From Oceanospirillaceae bacterium (GTDB taxonomy: Bacteria; Pseudomonadota; Gammaproteobacteria; Pseudomonadales; Balneatricaceae), in contig JABSRB010000017.1 in the NCBI GenBank assembly GCA_013215375.1, positions 46,616 through 110,615 of the forward strand: a stretch of DNA of 64,000 bases. Reading direction: 5' to 3'. Below are positions 1 through 9,613 of this stretch, piece after piece. How positions within the stretch are numbered: position 1 is the first letter of the stretch; each line of letters begins with the position of its first letter. A program made the translations under genes and the position numbers. The notes beneath the pieces are model-generated. The model was not told the DNA's origin. It searched no databases and saw nothing but the letters and a program-made list of their open reading frames with translations.

Positions 1-591
1 GCAATGGTGGTCTTTAAGCGCAATGCTATCGAGCGTGATGAGTTGCAGCGCGAGTTGAGCCACTTAGCCATCCACGATGCGCTCACCGGTTTGTATACCC
101 GAAAGTTTGGTATAGAAAAACTCAGGTCTCTGCTTGAAAAGGCTAAGAGTCATCAGCACAAACTAGTACTTATGCATCTTAACGTGGACAACTTTAAGCA
201 AATAAATGCTACTTATGGGCACAGTATTGGCGACCAAGTGCTGTGTGATATAGCGATAAAGTTAAAGGCTTATGTGCGCGATGACGATGTTGTGGCACGC
301 CTTGGTGGCGATGAATTTTTGATAATCTTACCTAATGTTGAAGATTTAGAAGACAGTTTAAACATCGCCAATAAAATACTGCATAAAGTGCAACCGAGAC
401 TGCCCATGGGCGAGAGCAATCCGAAGTTAACCATGAGTATCGGCTTATCAGTGTTCCCCGATGATGGCACAGAAGCTTGTGCGTTACTTCGCCAAGCTGA
501 TCGCGCTATGTATAGTGTCAAGTGTCAGGGAAAGAACCGCGTCGATTACTGGCGCAGTGAAATGGAAGAACCCAGTCGCGAGTTGGTTTAA
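1..591 (+). CDS. Diguanylate cyclase, C-terminal part (cut by window edge)
   Basis: This is the C-terminal end of a GGDEF protein that makes the second messenger c-di-GMP from two GTP. The reading frame is open to base 1, and the residues before the GGDEF domain (AMVVFKRNAIERDEL) match the HAMP-to-GGDEF junction of the full-length paralogue at 38909-40702, so the true start lies outside the window. The active-site motif is intact (RLGGDEF). An RxxD inhibitory site (RDDD) lies five residues upstream of it, so feedback inhibition by c-di-GMP is expected. By analogy with the paralogue, the missing part should hold two membrane segments, a periplasmic Cache-type sensor and the start of HAMP. Activity of the domain is inferred from motifs only. 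Confidence 0.93.
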   Translation, partial: AMVVFKRNAIERDELQRELSHLAIHDALTGLYTRKFGIEKLRSLLEKAKSHQHKLVLMHLNVDNFKQINATYGHSIGDQVLCDIAIKLKAYVRDDDVVARLGGDEFLIILPNVEDLEDSLNIANKILHKVQPRLPMGESNPKLTMSIGLSVFPDDGTEACALLRQADRAMYSVKCQGKNRVDYWRSEMEEPSRELV

Positions 592-885
592 CGCAGATCG
601 TCCTTAACCCTTCATGCCGCGGTAAGCGACAAAGATCGGAGAGTGTGAGGGGGCGTGGCGATGTGTTTAGGATAGTTAACTGGCCTGTCTATAAAGCGAG
701 CAATTGCAAAGGTTTTTTCTTTATTGTGCGATAACTCAGGGATATGATGAAGCTGCTGTTTGCCAGTAAGCCATTATTTAAAATGGTTTATTGGTCGACA
801 CTTTATTTTCAATACTTACCCTGTTGAGCTTGTGGAACAATTGGATGATTGAATGGGGTAGATGATCTTACAAGGAAAGCAGATC

Positions 886-3800
886 ATGCACATTTTTACT
901 AAACATTCTTTTACTGCTCTGATTTTTATCACCACGGTGTTTTCGGCCTTGCTCTGGGCGGCGCCAGCTAAACCAGACGCTTCCAATCATCAGCTACTGG
1001 ATATCTCAGTGCAGAGTCTCGACGGTCGAATTGCCGCCTCTATTACTTTTTCAGCGCCACTTAAAAGCGATGTTGATCTCAACCCTTGGTTAGATATTGA
1101 AACTATAAAAGGGGATAGACTGAGCGGTAGTTGGGTGCTGGGAGACAAAGCTAAAACTGTCTACTTCACCAATATAACCCCAGAAACTAACTATAAGGTG
1201 ACGGTCAGTGCAGGTTTAGTCTTTCAAGATTTGACCTCACTAGCACAAGGGGAGAGCCAAGCAATAGAAGTGCCTGCCATTACCCCTATGTTAGGTTTTG
1301 CTGGCAATGGCAATTTACTCGCCAGCTCGCTCAGTGATGGTCTGCCGGTTATTTCGGTGAATGCCGGAAAAGTTGAGGTGGATTTTTTTCGCATTCCTCA
1401 GGCATTATTAGTGTCGTTTTTAATTGAAAATACCCGCCGTGGCCAGCAAGATTTTTGGGAAGTACGCGAGTATATAGATAGGTTAGAACACATTTATACA
1501 GGGCACTTTGATTTGAATTTAGCGCCGAATCAAACCGCCACCAGTTATTTGCCGATTAATCAAATATCCGCCCTTGAGCAGCAGGGGGTGTATTTGGCCA
1601 TTATGCGTAAAACCGGCAGTTATGATTATACGCATCCCTCCACGTGGTTTGCGGTGAGTGATTTAGCGGTTCATTTACGCCTTTATCAACAAGATGCTCA
1701 AGTCAATGTCAGCAGTTTAGCCACCGCCAAAGCCACCCAAGGGGTTAGTTTACAGCTATTAAATAGCAGCGGAAAAGTGATTGCCAAAGTCTTAAGTGAT
1801 GCGCAAGGTAATGCCTCTTTTGCCCGCTCTGATATAGAGCGCGCCAAAATAGTCCTGGCGACTATGGGTAATCAAAGCGCCATTTTACGTTTGTTTGGCC
1901 CTAAATTGGATCTGTCTGAATTTCCGATCAATGGCGCGTTAAACAGCCCGCAACAGCTGTTTATCTACTCACCTCGTGACCTTTACCGCCCCGGTGAAAA
2001 TATCACTATTAGCGCATTGTTACGCGATAACGATGGCCGCTCCCTTCCCCCACAAGTACTGACTTTCACGCTAAAACAGCCCGATGGGCGAGTGGTCAGT
2101 GAGCAGCGCATTAGGCCCAATCAATTAGGTTATTATGCCAGCGAGTGGTTAGTGCCTAAAGATGCTCCTACTGGGCAGTGGTCGGTCAGTGCCAAAGTGG
2201 TAGGCCAAGGTGCGACTAGCTATGCCTTACAAGTGGAAGACTTTTTGCCAGAACGCATGGCGCTGACTTTAACAGCCGCTGAATTTGTCTCCATTAACGA
2301 TGATGTAGCAGTGACGATTAACGGTCAGTATTTATACGGCGCGCCCGCTGCCGGTAATACTTTGCAAAGCGAGTTGGTCATCCATACGGCAGCGCATCCT
2401 TTTAAAGCATTGCCGGACTTCTACTTTAGCAACCCGCAGCGCACCGCGTTTAATCGTCGGCAAGCATTGAAGGATCAACAGCTCAATAATGCTGGAGAGC
2501 TACAGTTAACCGCCAAGAACGATTGGCATAAAGCCAAAACAGTACTGCAACTCAAGTTATACACCAGTTTGTTAGACAGTGGTGGCCGCCCGGTTAGTCG
2601 TGTTAGTAATAGCTATGCCTTGCCTGCGACTGAGTTGGTGGGAATAAGACCTTTATTTGAAGACGATATAGCGCCCTATGACAGCCAAGCTAAATTTGAA
2701 ATTATTTTCACCGATGGTCAGCAAAAATTAGCGGCCCAAGGCTTGGTGGTAAAGCTGATTCGCGAGCGGCGCAATTATCACTGGCGTTACAGTGAATATG
2801 ATGGCTGGACCTCTAATTATACTGAGCGTCACTATGAAGTATTTAATAAAAAAATTGATATTAAAGTCGATGGTTCGACCGGATTAGAAGTCCCTGTTGA
2901 CTGGGGCTATTATCGGTTAGAAGTGTCCCATCCAGAGACGGGCATTATTACCGGTTATCGCTTTAGAGCAGGGTGGAATGCCGATGAAACGGTGATGGCA
3001 GGCAGGCCGGATCGTATTGGTCTTGCGCTCAACAAGCAGTATTACCAAGCGGGTGATACGGTGAACGTGGCTATCAAACCTGCAGCAGCGGGCCTTGGTT
3101 ATCTGTTGGTGGAATCTGATAAAATTTTGTATCGAGTGCCACTTGAGGTGAGTGAAAAAGGCACTAGTGTCTCTTTTAAGGTATCAGAGCAATGGAACTC
3201 CCACGATATCTATGTCTCGGTGTTATTGGTGCAACCAGGCGCTGAGCGAGAAGAGCAACTGCCGAGGCGGATGATGGGCATTATTCACCTGCCGTTAGCG
3301 AGAGCGTCGCGCAAGTTGGAAATTAGCATCGATAGTCCTGCGGATATTCGCCCTAACAGCCAATTAATAGTGCCTATTACCGTGACTGGCGTTGATGGGG
3401 TGTTAGAGGGACCAGTGCAAGTAACGTTGGCGGCGGTTGATGTGGGGGTGTTGAGTATCTCACGGTTTGAAACACCCGATCCCTTTGACGTCTTTTTTGC
3501 GCAGCGCGCCTATTCGATCAACGCCAGAGACAGCTACGCAGATTTAATCAGCGCTGATAAAGGCGTGCTGGCGAAGCTGAGATTTGGCGGTGATGAGGAT
3601 AACACTAATAATGGTGCCACCGATCCCGATGTGGAAATAGTGTCATTATTTACCGGGGTGGTCACTACCAATAAAGAGGGAAAAGCGAAGCTAACCTTAG
3701 ATATACCCAATTTTAATGGGCGATTAAGGCTGATGGCGGTGGCTTTTTCAGCGGACAAATTTGGTGCTGCTGAGAAGGATTTACAAGTGGCATCGCCAGT

Positions 3801-5712
3801 GGTGGCTCAGTTGAGTAAGCCGCGCTTTTTACGCGCAGGCGATGAATCTGCATTGGCATTAGATTTAACCAATCTCAGTGACAGTGATCAGCAGATTGCT
3901 TTAAGTTTGCGCTTAGGTGCGGGGCTGCGCTTTAAAGAGCAGCCGCAGGCAACCTTGCACTTGTCGGTTAAATTGGCCAAGGGTGCTAAAAAGGTGCTGC
4001 GATTCCCGATTATTGCCCAGCATCAATATCAAAGCGTCGCTATCGATTTACACTTAGATTCGGTGGTGCATAAAGGTGAAGCATTAAATATTGCCAAACA
4101 CTGGCAGCTTGAAGTGAAGCCCGCATGGGCCAAAAGCGATAGGTTTTGGCTCGAGCAATTAGCCCCGGGAGATAAATTTTCGCTACGCGGCACAGAGCTA
4201 GATGACATGCTCAGTTATGGACTAAGTGCACAGCTCAATGTATCAAGCGTACCACCCCTTGATATTGCCAGTCATTTACAGGCCTTGAAGGCGTACCCTT
4301 ATGGTTGTTTAGAGCAAACCACCAGCGGTGTATTTGCCCAGTTATACGTAACCGATCCACTGCTGGCGCAGCTGGGGATAAAAGGTTCGGATATCCAGAG
4401 TCGCAAGGCCGCTATCAATCTAGCTATCCAGCGATTGCAATCTATGCAGCGCAGTAGTGGTGGCTTTGGTCTCTGGTCGCAGCTAAGTCCCGAAGAGCAT
4501 TGGCTGAGTGTGTATGTGGGTGATTTTTTACTGCGCGCTAAAGAAGCCGGTTATTTAGTCCCAGAAGCCAATTTAAATAAGCTGTTAAAGCGCATCGGCA
4601 GTTATTTGCGCAGCCCAAGTAAAATACATAGCTATGCAGGGCGTATCGACAGTGAAACAAAATTTGCGGTGCGTGCCTATGCCGGGCAAGTACTGGCGCG
4701 TTACAATTTAGCGCCGTTGTCAGTGCTGCGAAAAATGCATGACAAGCAGCGAGGTACCTCTGAAAGTCCAATGGCGGTGTTGCAGTTGTCGTTAGCGCTG
4801 GAAATGGCTGGCGATAAAAGACGCGCTGCAGAAGGCATGACGCAAGCTCTTAGGCAGATTGATAATTTTGCTAAGCCTTATATCCACTACGCGAGTGTAG
4901 TGCGTGATTTGGCGCTAGCTAGTTTTTGGCTGTTAGAAGCCGACAAAGATGCGCAGCTGTGGATGCCACTATTACAAGCGCTAACAGGAGAGCTGAGACA
5001 GCGTCAGTGGTTGAGTACACAAGAGCGTAATGCGTTATTCCTATTAGGTAAGGAGCTTAAATTACGCGAGGGGGATGCGATTGATATCGCGGGAGAAATT
5101 GGCGGTGTCAGCTTTGATAATACCCTCAAACAATTACAGCGCAGCATCGATGCTCACGCATTGCGGATGCCGGTCTCGATTGAAAATAACGCCCAAGACT
5201 ATTTATATTTAAATCTTCGCGCCAGCGGTTATGAGCAACAGACCCCAGCGCCACTGAATCGCCAAATCTCAATTAAGCGCCGTTTTTATGATCTGGATGG
5301 CGTGGAATTTAACGCCACTGAAATCAGCTCCGGCGAGAAGCTAATAGTGGCGTTAGAGATTAGTGCCAAACAGCGTTTAGCACATGCGATGATTGTTGAT
5401 TTGCTCCCAGCGGGTTTTGAAATTGAAAATCAAAACTTGACCGATAGTTACTCACAAAGCGATCTGCAAGTCGCGGGGGAATCACTGTCTGAGACGATGG
5501 CTGAGTTGGATATTAAACACAGTGAATACCGCGATGATCGATTTGTCATGGCGTTAAATTTAAGACGCGGTCACAGCACAGTGTATTATTTGGTGCGGGC
5601 GGTGACTCCCGGTAAGTATCAGATACCGCCTACCTTCGCAGAAGATATGTATCGCCCAGAAATTCGCCATAACGGCGCTGCAGCTGGCTTTATTAGCATA
5701 GTGCCCAGATAG
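886..5712 (+). CDS. Bacterial alpha-2-macroglobulin (YfhM-type protease trap)
   Basis: A 1608-residue periplasmic protease inhibitor of the bacterial alpha-2-macroglobulin family. It traps attacking proteases after cleavage of a bait region, using a reactive thioester. The thioester motif GCLEQ is present, with Cys at about residue 1141, followed by an alpha-helical thioester domain. MG/bait-type domains fill the first 1100 residues. I start it at the ATG at 886 because AAGGAAA lies 7 bases upstream and the product then opens with a clean signal peptide (MHIFTKHSF..., hydrophobic to LLWA). An in-frame ATG at 862 would put extra residues before it. Unlike E. coli YfhM there is no lipobox cysteine, so the protein may be soluble. 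It is followed 3 bases later by pbpC, the classic pairing that links protease defence to peptidoglycan repair. Confidence 0.93.
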   Translation: MHIFTKHSFTALIFITTVFSALLWAAPAKPDASNHQLLDISVQSLDGRIAASITFSAPLKSDVDLNPWLDIETIKGDRLSGSWVLGDKAKTVYFTNITPETNYKVTVSAGLVFQDLTSLAQGESQAIEVPAITPMLGFAGNGNLLASSLSDGLPVISVNAGKVEVDFFRIPQALLVSFLIENTRRGQQDFWEVREYIDRLEHIYTGHFDLNLAPNQTATSYLPINQISALEQQGVYLAIMRKTGSYDYTHPSTWFAVSDLAVHLRLYQQDAQVNVSSLATAKATQGVSLQLLNSSGKVIAKVLSDAQGNASFARSDIERAKIVLATMGNQSAILRLFGPKLDLSEFPINGALNSPQQLFIYSPRDLYRPGENITISALLRDNDGRSLPPQVLTFTLKQPDGRVVSEQRIRPNQLGYYASEWLVPKDAPTGQWSVSAKVVGQGATSYALQVEDFLPERMALTLTAAEFVSINDDVAVTINGQYLYGAPAAGNTLQSELVIHTAAHPFKALPDFYFSNPQRTAFNRRQALKDQQLNNAGELQLTAKNDWHKAKTVLQLKLYTSLLDSGGRPVSRVSNSYALPATELVGIRPLFEDDIAPYDSQAKFEIIFTDGQQKLAAQGLVVKLIRERRNYHWRYSEYDGWTSNYTERHYEVFNKKIDIKVDGSTGLEVPVDWGYYRLEVSHPETGIITGYRFRAGWNADETVMAGRPDRIGLALNKQYYQAGDTVNVAIKPAAAGLGYLLVESDKILYRVPLEVSEKGTSVSFKVSEQWNSHDIYVSVLLVQPGAEREEQLPRRMMGIIHLPLARASRKLEISIDSPADIRPNSQLIVPITVTGVDGVLEGPVQVTLAAVDVGVLSISRFETPDPFDVFFAQRAYSINARDSYADLISADKGVLAKLRFGGDEDNTNNGATDPDVEIVSLFTGVVTTNKEGKAKLTLDIPNFNGRLRLMAVAFSADKFGAAEKDLQVASPVVAQLSKPRFLRAGDESALALDLTNLSDSDQQIALSLRLGAGLRFKEQPQATLHLSVKLAKGAKKVLRFPIIAQHQYQSVAIDLHLDSVVHKGEALNIAKHWQLEVKPAWAKSDRFWLEQLAPGDKFSLRGTELDDMLSYGLSAQLNVSSVPPLDIASHLQALKAYPYGCLEQTTSGVFAQLYVTDPLLAQLGIKGSDIQSRKAAINLAIQRLQSMQRSSGGFGLWSQLSPEEHWLSVYVGDFLLRAKEAGYLVPEANLNKLLKRIGSYLRSPSKIHSYAGRIDSETKFAVRAYAGQVLARYNLAPLSVLRKMHDKQRGTSESPMAVLQLSLALEMAGDKRRAAEGMTQALRQIDNFAKPYIHYASVVRDLALASFWLLEADKDAQLWMPLLQALTGELRQRQWLSTQERNALFLLGKELKLREGDAIDIAGEIGGVSFDNTLKQLQRSIDAHALRMPVSIENNAQDYLYLNLRASGYEQQTPAPLNRQISIKRRFYDLDGVEFNATEISSGEKLIVALEISAKQRLAHAMIVDLLPAGFEIENQNLTDSYSQSDLQVAGESLSETMAELDIKHSEYRDDRFVMALNLRRGHSTVYYLVRAVTPGKYQIPPTFAEDMYRPEIRHNGAAAGFISIVPR

Positions 5713-5715
5713 CGG

Positions 5716-8001
5716 GTGGGTGTAAAAAAAGGTCTTGGCTTAGTTGGCTTTGTATTGCTAGTACCGCTATTAATACTGCTGTGTTTAGATGTTTATTACC
5801 CGGTTAAAGCCAAGTTTTCAGCCAGTACCGTAGTGCTCGCTGAGGATGGGGAAGTGCTAAGAGCGTTTAGTAATGCCCAGCAGCAATGGCGTTACCCTAT
5901 TGATAATGATCAAGTGCCTGCGCATTATTTGGATTTATTACTAGGCTACGAGGACCGCTGGTTCTACTGGCACTTAGGGGTGAATCCCGCTGCAATATTG
6001 CGCGCCGCTTGGCAAAATTGGCGAGCGGGAAGCATTGTCTCTGGTGGATCAACGCTGACCATGCAAGTAGCGCGTCTGATGCATCCGCACTCGCGGACAC
6101 TGCAAGGTAAAGTGCAACAATTACTGCGTGCGCTGCAGCTCGAATGGCATTACAGCAAAGCGCAGATACTCAATTTCTACCTTAATCTGGCGCCCTTTGG
6201 CGGTACTTTAATTGGCGTGCAGGCCGCCAGCATCAGTTACTTTGATAAACCTTTAGCGCAGCTCAGTGATGCAGAGGCTGCACTGCTGGCTGTGTTGCCC
6301 CAAGCACCGAGTCGATGGCATCCCAATCGACATCCACAAGCGGCCCGAAAAGCCCGCGATAAAGTACTGCAACGCATGCAAGCGTTAAATATATGGCCCC
6401 ATGAACGGGTCCAAGATGCCCAGCGCGAACCCATCTTCTCGCTCACTCAAAACACGCCAATGAATGCGCCGCTATTGGCCAGAAGGCTCAAGCGCCAATG
6501 TCCGGATTGCGAGACCATCAAAACGCTGATTAACTTGGAAATGCAGCAGCAGTTAGAGGCGCTGGTGGTCGACTATATCAGCCCAATGGCGCAGGGGTTG
6601 TCGGTGGCGCTCATAGTGATGGAAAATAGTAGCGGTGCCGTGCGCAGTTATTTGGGCTCGGCCGATTTCTTAAATAATCAGCGCTTTGGTCACGTCGATA
6701 TGATCCAGGCAGTGCGCTCACCGGGCTCTACCTTAAAGCCTTTTTTGTACGCGCAGGCTATTGATAGGGGGCTTATACATTCACAGTCGCTACTGCAAGA
6801 TGCGCCTCGTGATACGCAAGCTTATCGTCCGAAAAATTTCAGTGGTGGCTTCAACGGACCGGTTAGTGTCACCCAGGCACTACAGCGCTCTTTGAATATT
6901 CCCGCGGTGCAAGTACTGGAACAGCTTGATCCCGCCTATTTCGCTGCGAAATTACAATCCGCAGGATTAAAACTTTACTGGCCAACCACAGCGGGAGCCA
7001 ATATATCGATGATCTTGGGCGGAGTGGGCACCAAACTTGAGCATTTAGTGGCAGCTTACTCGTCATTGGCCAGGTCGGGTATTGCCATTAAAGCGCGCTT
7101 TCAACCGACAGATGCGGTGGTTGAACGGCACATGCTCAGTGCGGGAGCTGCGTGGATTACCTGGAAGATGTTAGCCATTCACCCGGTAAAAACGGCTCGC
7201 AGTCAATACATCGATAGCAATTGGCCACTGGCCTGGAAAACCGGTACTAGTTATGGTTATCGCGAGGCATGGGCGCTGGGGGTGAGCAAAAAATGGAGTA
7301 TTGGGGTCTGGGTCGGTAGACCCGATGCCAGTGGCTCGGTGGGTATCTCGGGGCGAAAAACAGCGGCGCCGCTGCTATTTAAGGCCTTTAAAGCGATAGC
7401 TGATAAAGGAGTCATTGCACGGCCTGCATCGGTGGGCAAAGCTACCATTTGCTGGCCATTGGGCAGCAGTGAGCTCGCCACAGAAAATGCGGGCGATAAT
7501 TGTCAGCAGCGCCATATGGCTTGGATTCTAGAGGAAACGATACCGCCAACTCTCTCGCGGTGGCCGTTGAAAAAAACATTATGGCACAACGAGGCTGGGC
7601 AGCGGGTCAATCCAAGTTGCGAGGGGGCACTGTTGTACAGCAAACAATTGGCGTTGTGGCCACTGACGCTAGAGCCATGGATAACACCGCGTTGGCGCAG
7701 AAAAGCCCGGCTGGGTAACATTGCCCAACACTGTCAAATAGAAGAGGTTGAACCGCTGCTTATCAGCTCTGTTAGCGACGGCAGTACTTATCGATATAAT
7801 CCGCAGGGTTTGGAGCTAGCGTTATTAGCGAGAGGGGGTGTCGGTGATATCTCCTGGTATTTAAATGGCAGGTTTATCGGTGTTCAAGACGCGGGGAAAA
7901 GCAGTAACATTAGCCTCGTTGATCCAGGGAAATATCAATTAAGCGCGGTAGATACACAGGGGAAAAGCGATTTAGTTCAATTTATAGTGCTTAAAAATTA
8001 A
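5716..8001 (+). CDS. pbpC: Penicillin-binding protein 1C (bifunctional transglycosylase/transpeptidase)
   Basis: A 761-residue inner-membrane peptidoglycan synthase. The N-terminal membrane anchor (about residues 8-25) is followed by a GT51 glycosyltransferase domain with the motifs EDRWFYWHLGV and GGSTLTMQ. A transpeptidase domain follows with SxxK (GSTLKPF), SLN and KTGTSYG. The last 80 residues fit the BiPBP_C domain typical of PBP1C. Length is close to the E. coli protein (about 770). The start is GTG, only 3 bases after the stop of the macroglobulin gene and with no strong ribosome site of its own, so translational coupling is likely. All catalytic motifs are intact. Confidence 0.95.
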   Translation: MGVKKGLGLVGFVLLVPLLILLCLDVYYPVKAKFSASTVVLAEDGEVLRAFSNAQQQWRYPIDNDQVPAHYLDLLLGYEDRWFYWHLGVNPAAILRAAWQNWRAGSIVSGGSTLTMQVARLMHPHSRTLQGKVQQLLRALQLEWHYSKAQILNFYLNLAPFGGTLIGVQAASISYFDKPLAQLSDAEAALLAVLPQAPSRWHPNRHPQAARKARDKVLQRMQALNIWPHERVQDAQREPIFSLTQNTPMNAPLLARRLKRQCPDCETIKTLINLEMQQQLEALVVDYISPMAQGLSVALIVMENSSGAVRSYLGSADFLNNQRFGHVDMIQAVRSPGSTLKPFLYAQAIDRGLIHSQSLLQDAPRDTQAYRPKNFSGGFNGPVSVTQALQRSLNIPAVQVLEQLDPAYFAAKLQSAGLKLYWPTTAGANISMILGGVGTKLEHLVAAYSSLARSGIAIKARFQPTDAVVERHMLSAGAAWITWKMLAIHPVKTARSQYIDSNWPLAWKTGTSYGYREAWALGVSKKWSIGVWVGRPDASGSVGISGRKTAAPLLFKAFKAIADKGVIARPASVGKATICWPLGSSELATENAGDNCQQRHMAWILEETIPPTLSRWPLKKTLWHNEAGQRVNPSCEGALLYSKQLALWPLTLEPWITPRWRRKARLGNIAQHCQIEEVEPLLISSVSDGSTYRYNPQGLELALLARGGVGDISWYLNGRFIGVQDAGKSSNISLVDPGKYQLSAVDTQGKSDLVQFIVLKN

Positions 8002-8145
8002 CTTAAGATAAATATATGAGGTTTTTGTCGGTAAAATAGTGGATAATTTAACGCTGTTAAGAAAGTCCGTTGCAGTTTGTTATTTGTTCACTTCCTTTGA
8101 ATAATAATTTTATTTAGCGGCCATATCGATCAAGGATCTCTATAA

Positions 8146-9405
8146 ATGATAAAAAAAATTCCATTCAAATTGTCTTTTAAGATATTCCAATGGATGCTGG
8201 TATTAATTATAGCCTTTAGTACTTACCTTGGTTACCAATTTTATCAAGTTACTTTTCGCGCACAAATAATAGAAAATCAACGATTTTGGGTGGTTGCCCA
8301 GCTCGGCCAATATCGCTCGCGTACCGATAGCCTATCGTTCCTCTCTCGCCAATATGCAGGCAGTCTCAACCGGGATTATCTGATTAAATATAATGCTGAT
8401 AAAAAAAATCAAAGTGCTTTAATTAAGCGTAATGCAAACCTAACGGATAGTATGGCTAAGCAAGTCAGCTATCCATCCACGGTCAGCAGCTATCATCCAT
8501 TTTCGGTCAATGAAAGGGTACTACTCAATAGGGCTGTGTTGGCAGATATAAGGCTAAGAGAGTTAGAGAAAAGTGCATTTAATATATTATTGACCACAAA
8601 ATCAGCCACTGAAAAAGATAAGAGTATCGAAGCAATTTTGTACTCTGGGGATTATATTCGAATTAATTTAGAAATAATGACCTTAATAAATAAACTTCTA
8701 GAGTCGGTAAATAAAAGGTTTCAGGCAAAAGTAGGGGAGATGGAAATTGAAAGGGCGGGGTTAGTTTATACCATCCCCTCTATATTGGCGGTCAATCTTA
8801 TTTTATTATTGGTCTCATTTCTATTTATAAATAAACGCATGAATAACTATCACCGTGAATTAAAAAACTTAACGGTAAAAGATTTTTTAACCGGTGTACA
8901 CAATAGAAAGTACTTAATGGAAACGGGACCATTATTGCTGTCATTGAATAACCGTGAGCAGAGTTTGGCGGCGGTGCTGATGTTGGATATAGACAATTTT
9001 AAATTGATCAATGATCACTATGGTCACGACGCTGGCGATGAAGTGCTGATTTCATTTAGTCATGCCGTTTCGGCTAGATTGCGCAAAGGAGATATTTTTT
9101 CTCGCTTTGGTGGGGAGGAATTTGTATTGATGCTTAATAAGGTTACGCGTGCTGATGCTGAAAACTTCGCTAATGAACTGCGAGAAATGTTGGCCGCTCA
9201 TCAAGTGCCGACCGATCACGGAGAGATAAAATACACAGTGAGTATAGGCGTGGTGATGAGTAATGATGCAAGCAGTTTGAACTCCCTGCTAAAACGTGCC
9301 GATAAAGCGCTCTATCAAGCCAAGCGTGCTGGGCGAAATAAAGTGGTGATGATTAAGAAAGAAAGGTTCTCAGCGGCTTTATCAGCGAGAGTACACGGCG
9401 CCTAG
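8146..9405 (+). CDS. Membrane-bound diguanylate cyclase
   Basis: A 419-residue c-di-GMP synthase. Residues about 12-33 and 205-228 form two membrane helices that flank a periplasmic region of roughly 170 residues with no family I recognise. The C-terminal half is a GGDEF domain with an intact GGEEF active site and an RxxD inhibitory site (RKGD) five residues upstream. It has no HAMP domain, unlike the other two cyclases in the window. AGGA lies 11 bases before the ATG. Its TAG stop codon is part of the CTAG that borders the adjoining palindromic repeat. The signal it senses is unknown. Confidence 0.9.
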   Translation: MIKKIPFKLSFKIFQWMLVLIIAFSTYLGYQFYQVTFRAQIIENQRFWVVAQLGQYRSRTDSLSFLSRQYAGSLNRDYLIKYNADKKNQSALIKRNANLTDSMAKQVSYPSTVSSYHPFSVNERVLLNRAVLADIRLRELEKSAFNILLTTKSATEKDKSIEAILYSGDYIRINLEIMTLINKLLESVNKRFQAKVGEMEIERAGLVYTIPSILAVNLILLLVSFLFINKRMNNYHRELKNLTVKDFLTGVHNRKYLMETGPLLLSLNNREQSLAAVLMLDIDNFKLINDHYGHDAGDEVLISFSHAVSARLRKGDIFSRFGGEEFVLMLNKVTRADAENFANELREMLAAHQVPTDHGEIKYTVSIGVVMSNDASSLNSLLKRADKALYQAKRAGRNKVVMIKKERFSAALSARVHGA

Positions 9406-9565
9406 AAGTCTGTCCGAGAACAGACTAATCTACTGCGACCAAGTCTATTTGGTTAAAATTAACGTTAAATTTCGTTAAATAGCACGCTATTCGCCTCAAA
9501 TTACCGCAAGTTTTTCCTCAAATAGTCTTGCTCTCGCTACGATCGCTATTCTCGGACAGCCTCCT
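9402..9565. repeat. Palindromic intergenic repeat, copy A (long form)
   Basis: An intergenic element whose ends are inverted copies of each other (AGTCTGTCCGAGAA at the left, TTCTCGGACAGCCTCCT at the right). Its reverse complement aligns along its length with copy B at 18168-18333 and, at both ends, with the shorter copies C and D. The left edge is a CTAG that contains the stop codon of the preceding cyclase gene. No open reading frame is inside. The size, inverted ends and fixed target-like edge resemble a MITE. A large hairpin is possible in RNA and could end transcription. Confidence 0.8.
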
Positions 9566-9581
9566 TGTTTAGGGTTATAAT
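9553..9581 (+). promoter_or_regulatory. Possible nth promoter using the repeat end as -35
   Basis: TATAAT at 9576-9581 lies 17 bases downstream of CGGACA (9553-9558), which is the terminal inverted repeat of copy A. The -35 match is only four of six, so this is a candidate. It is the only good -10 box in the short gap before nth. Confidence 0.35.
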
Positions 9582-9613
9582 GCTGAAAAATTTAACCCTG
9601 CATCGAGCCTGAT

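Noticed and set aside
862..885. Earlier start for the macroglobulin
   Set aside because: The extra eight residues would sit before a complete signal peptide, while AAGGAAA favours the ATG at 886.
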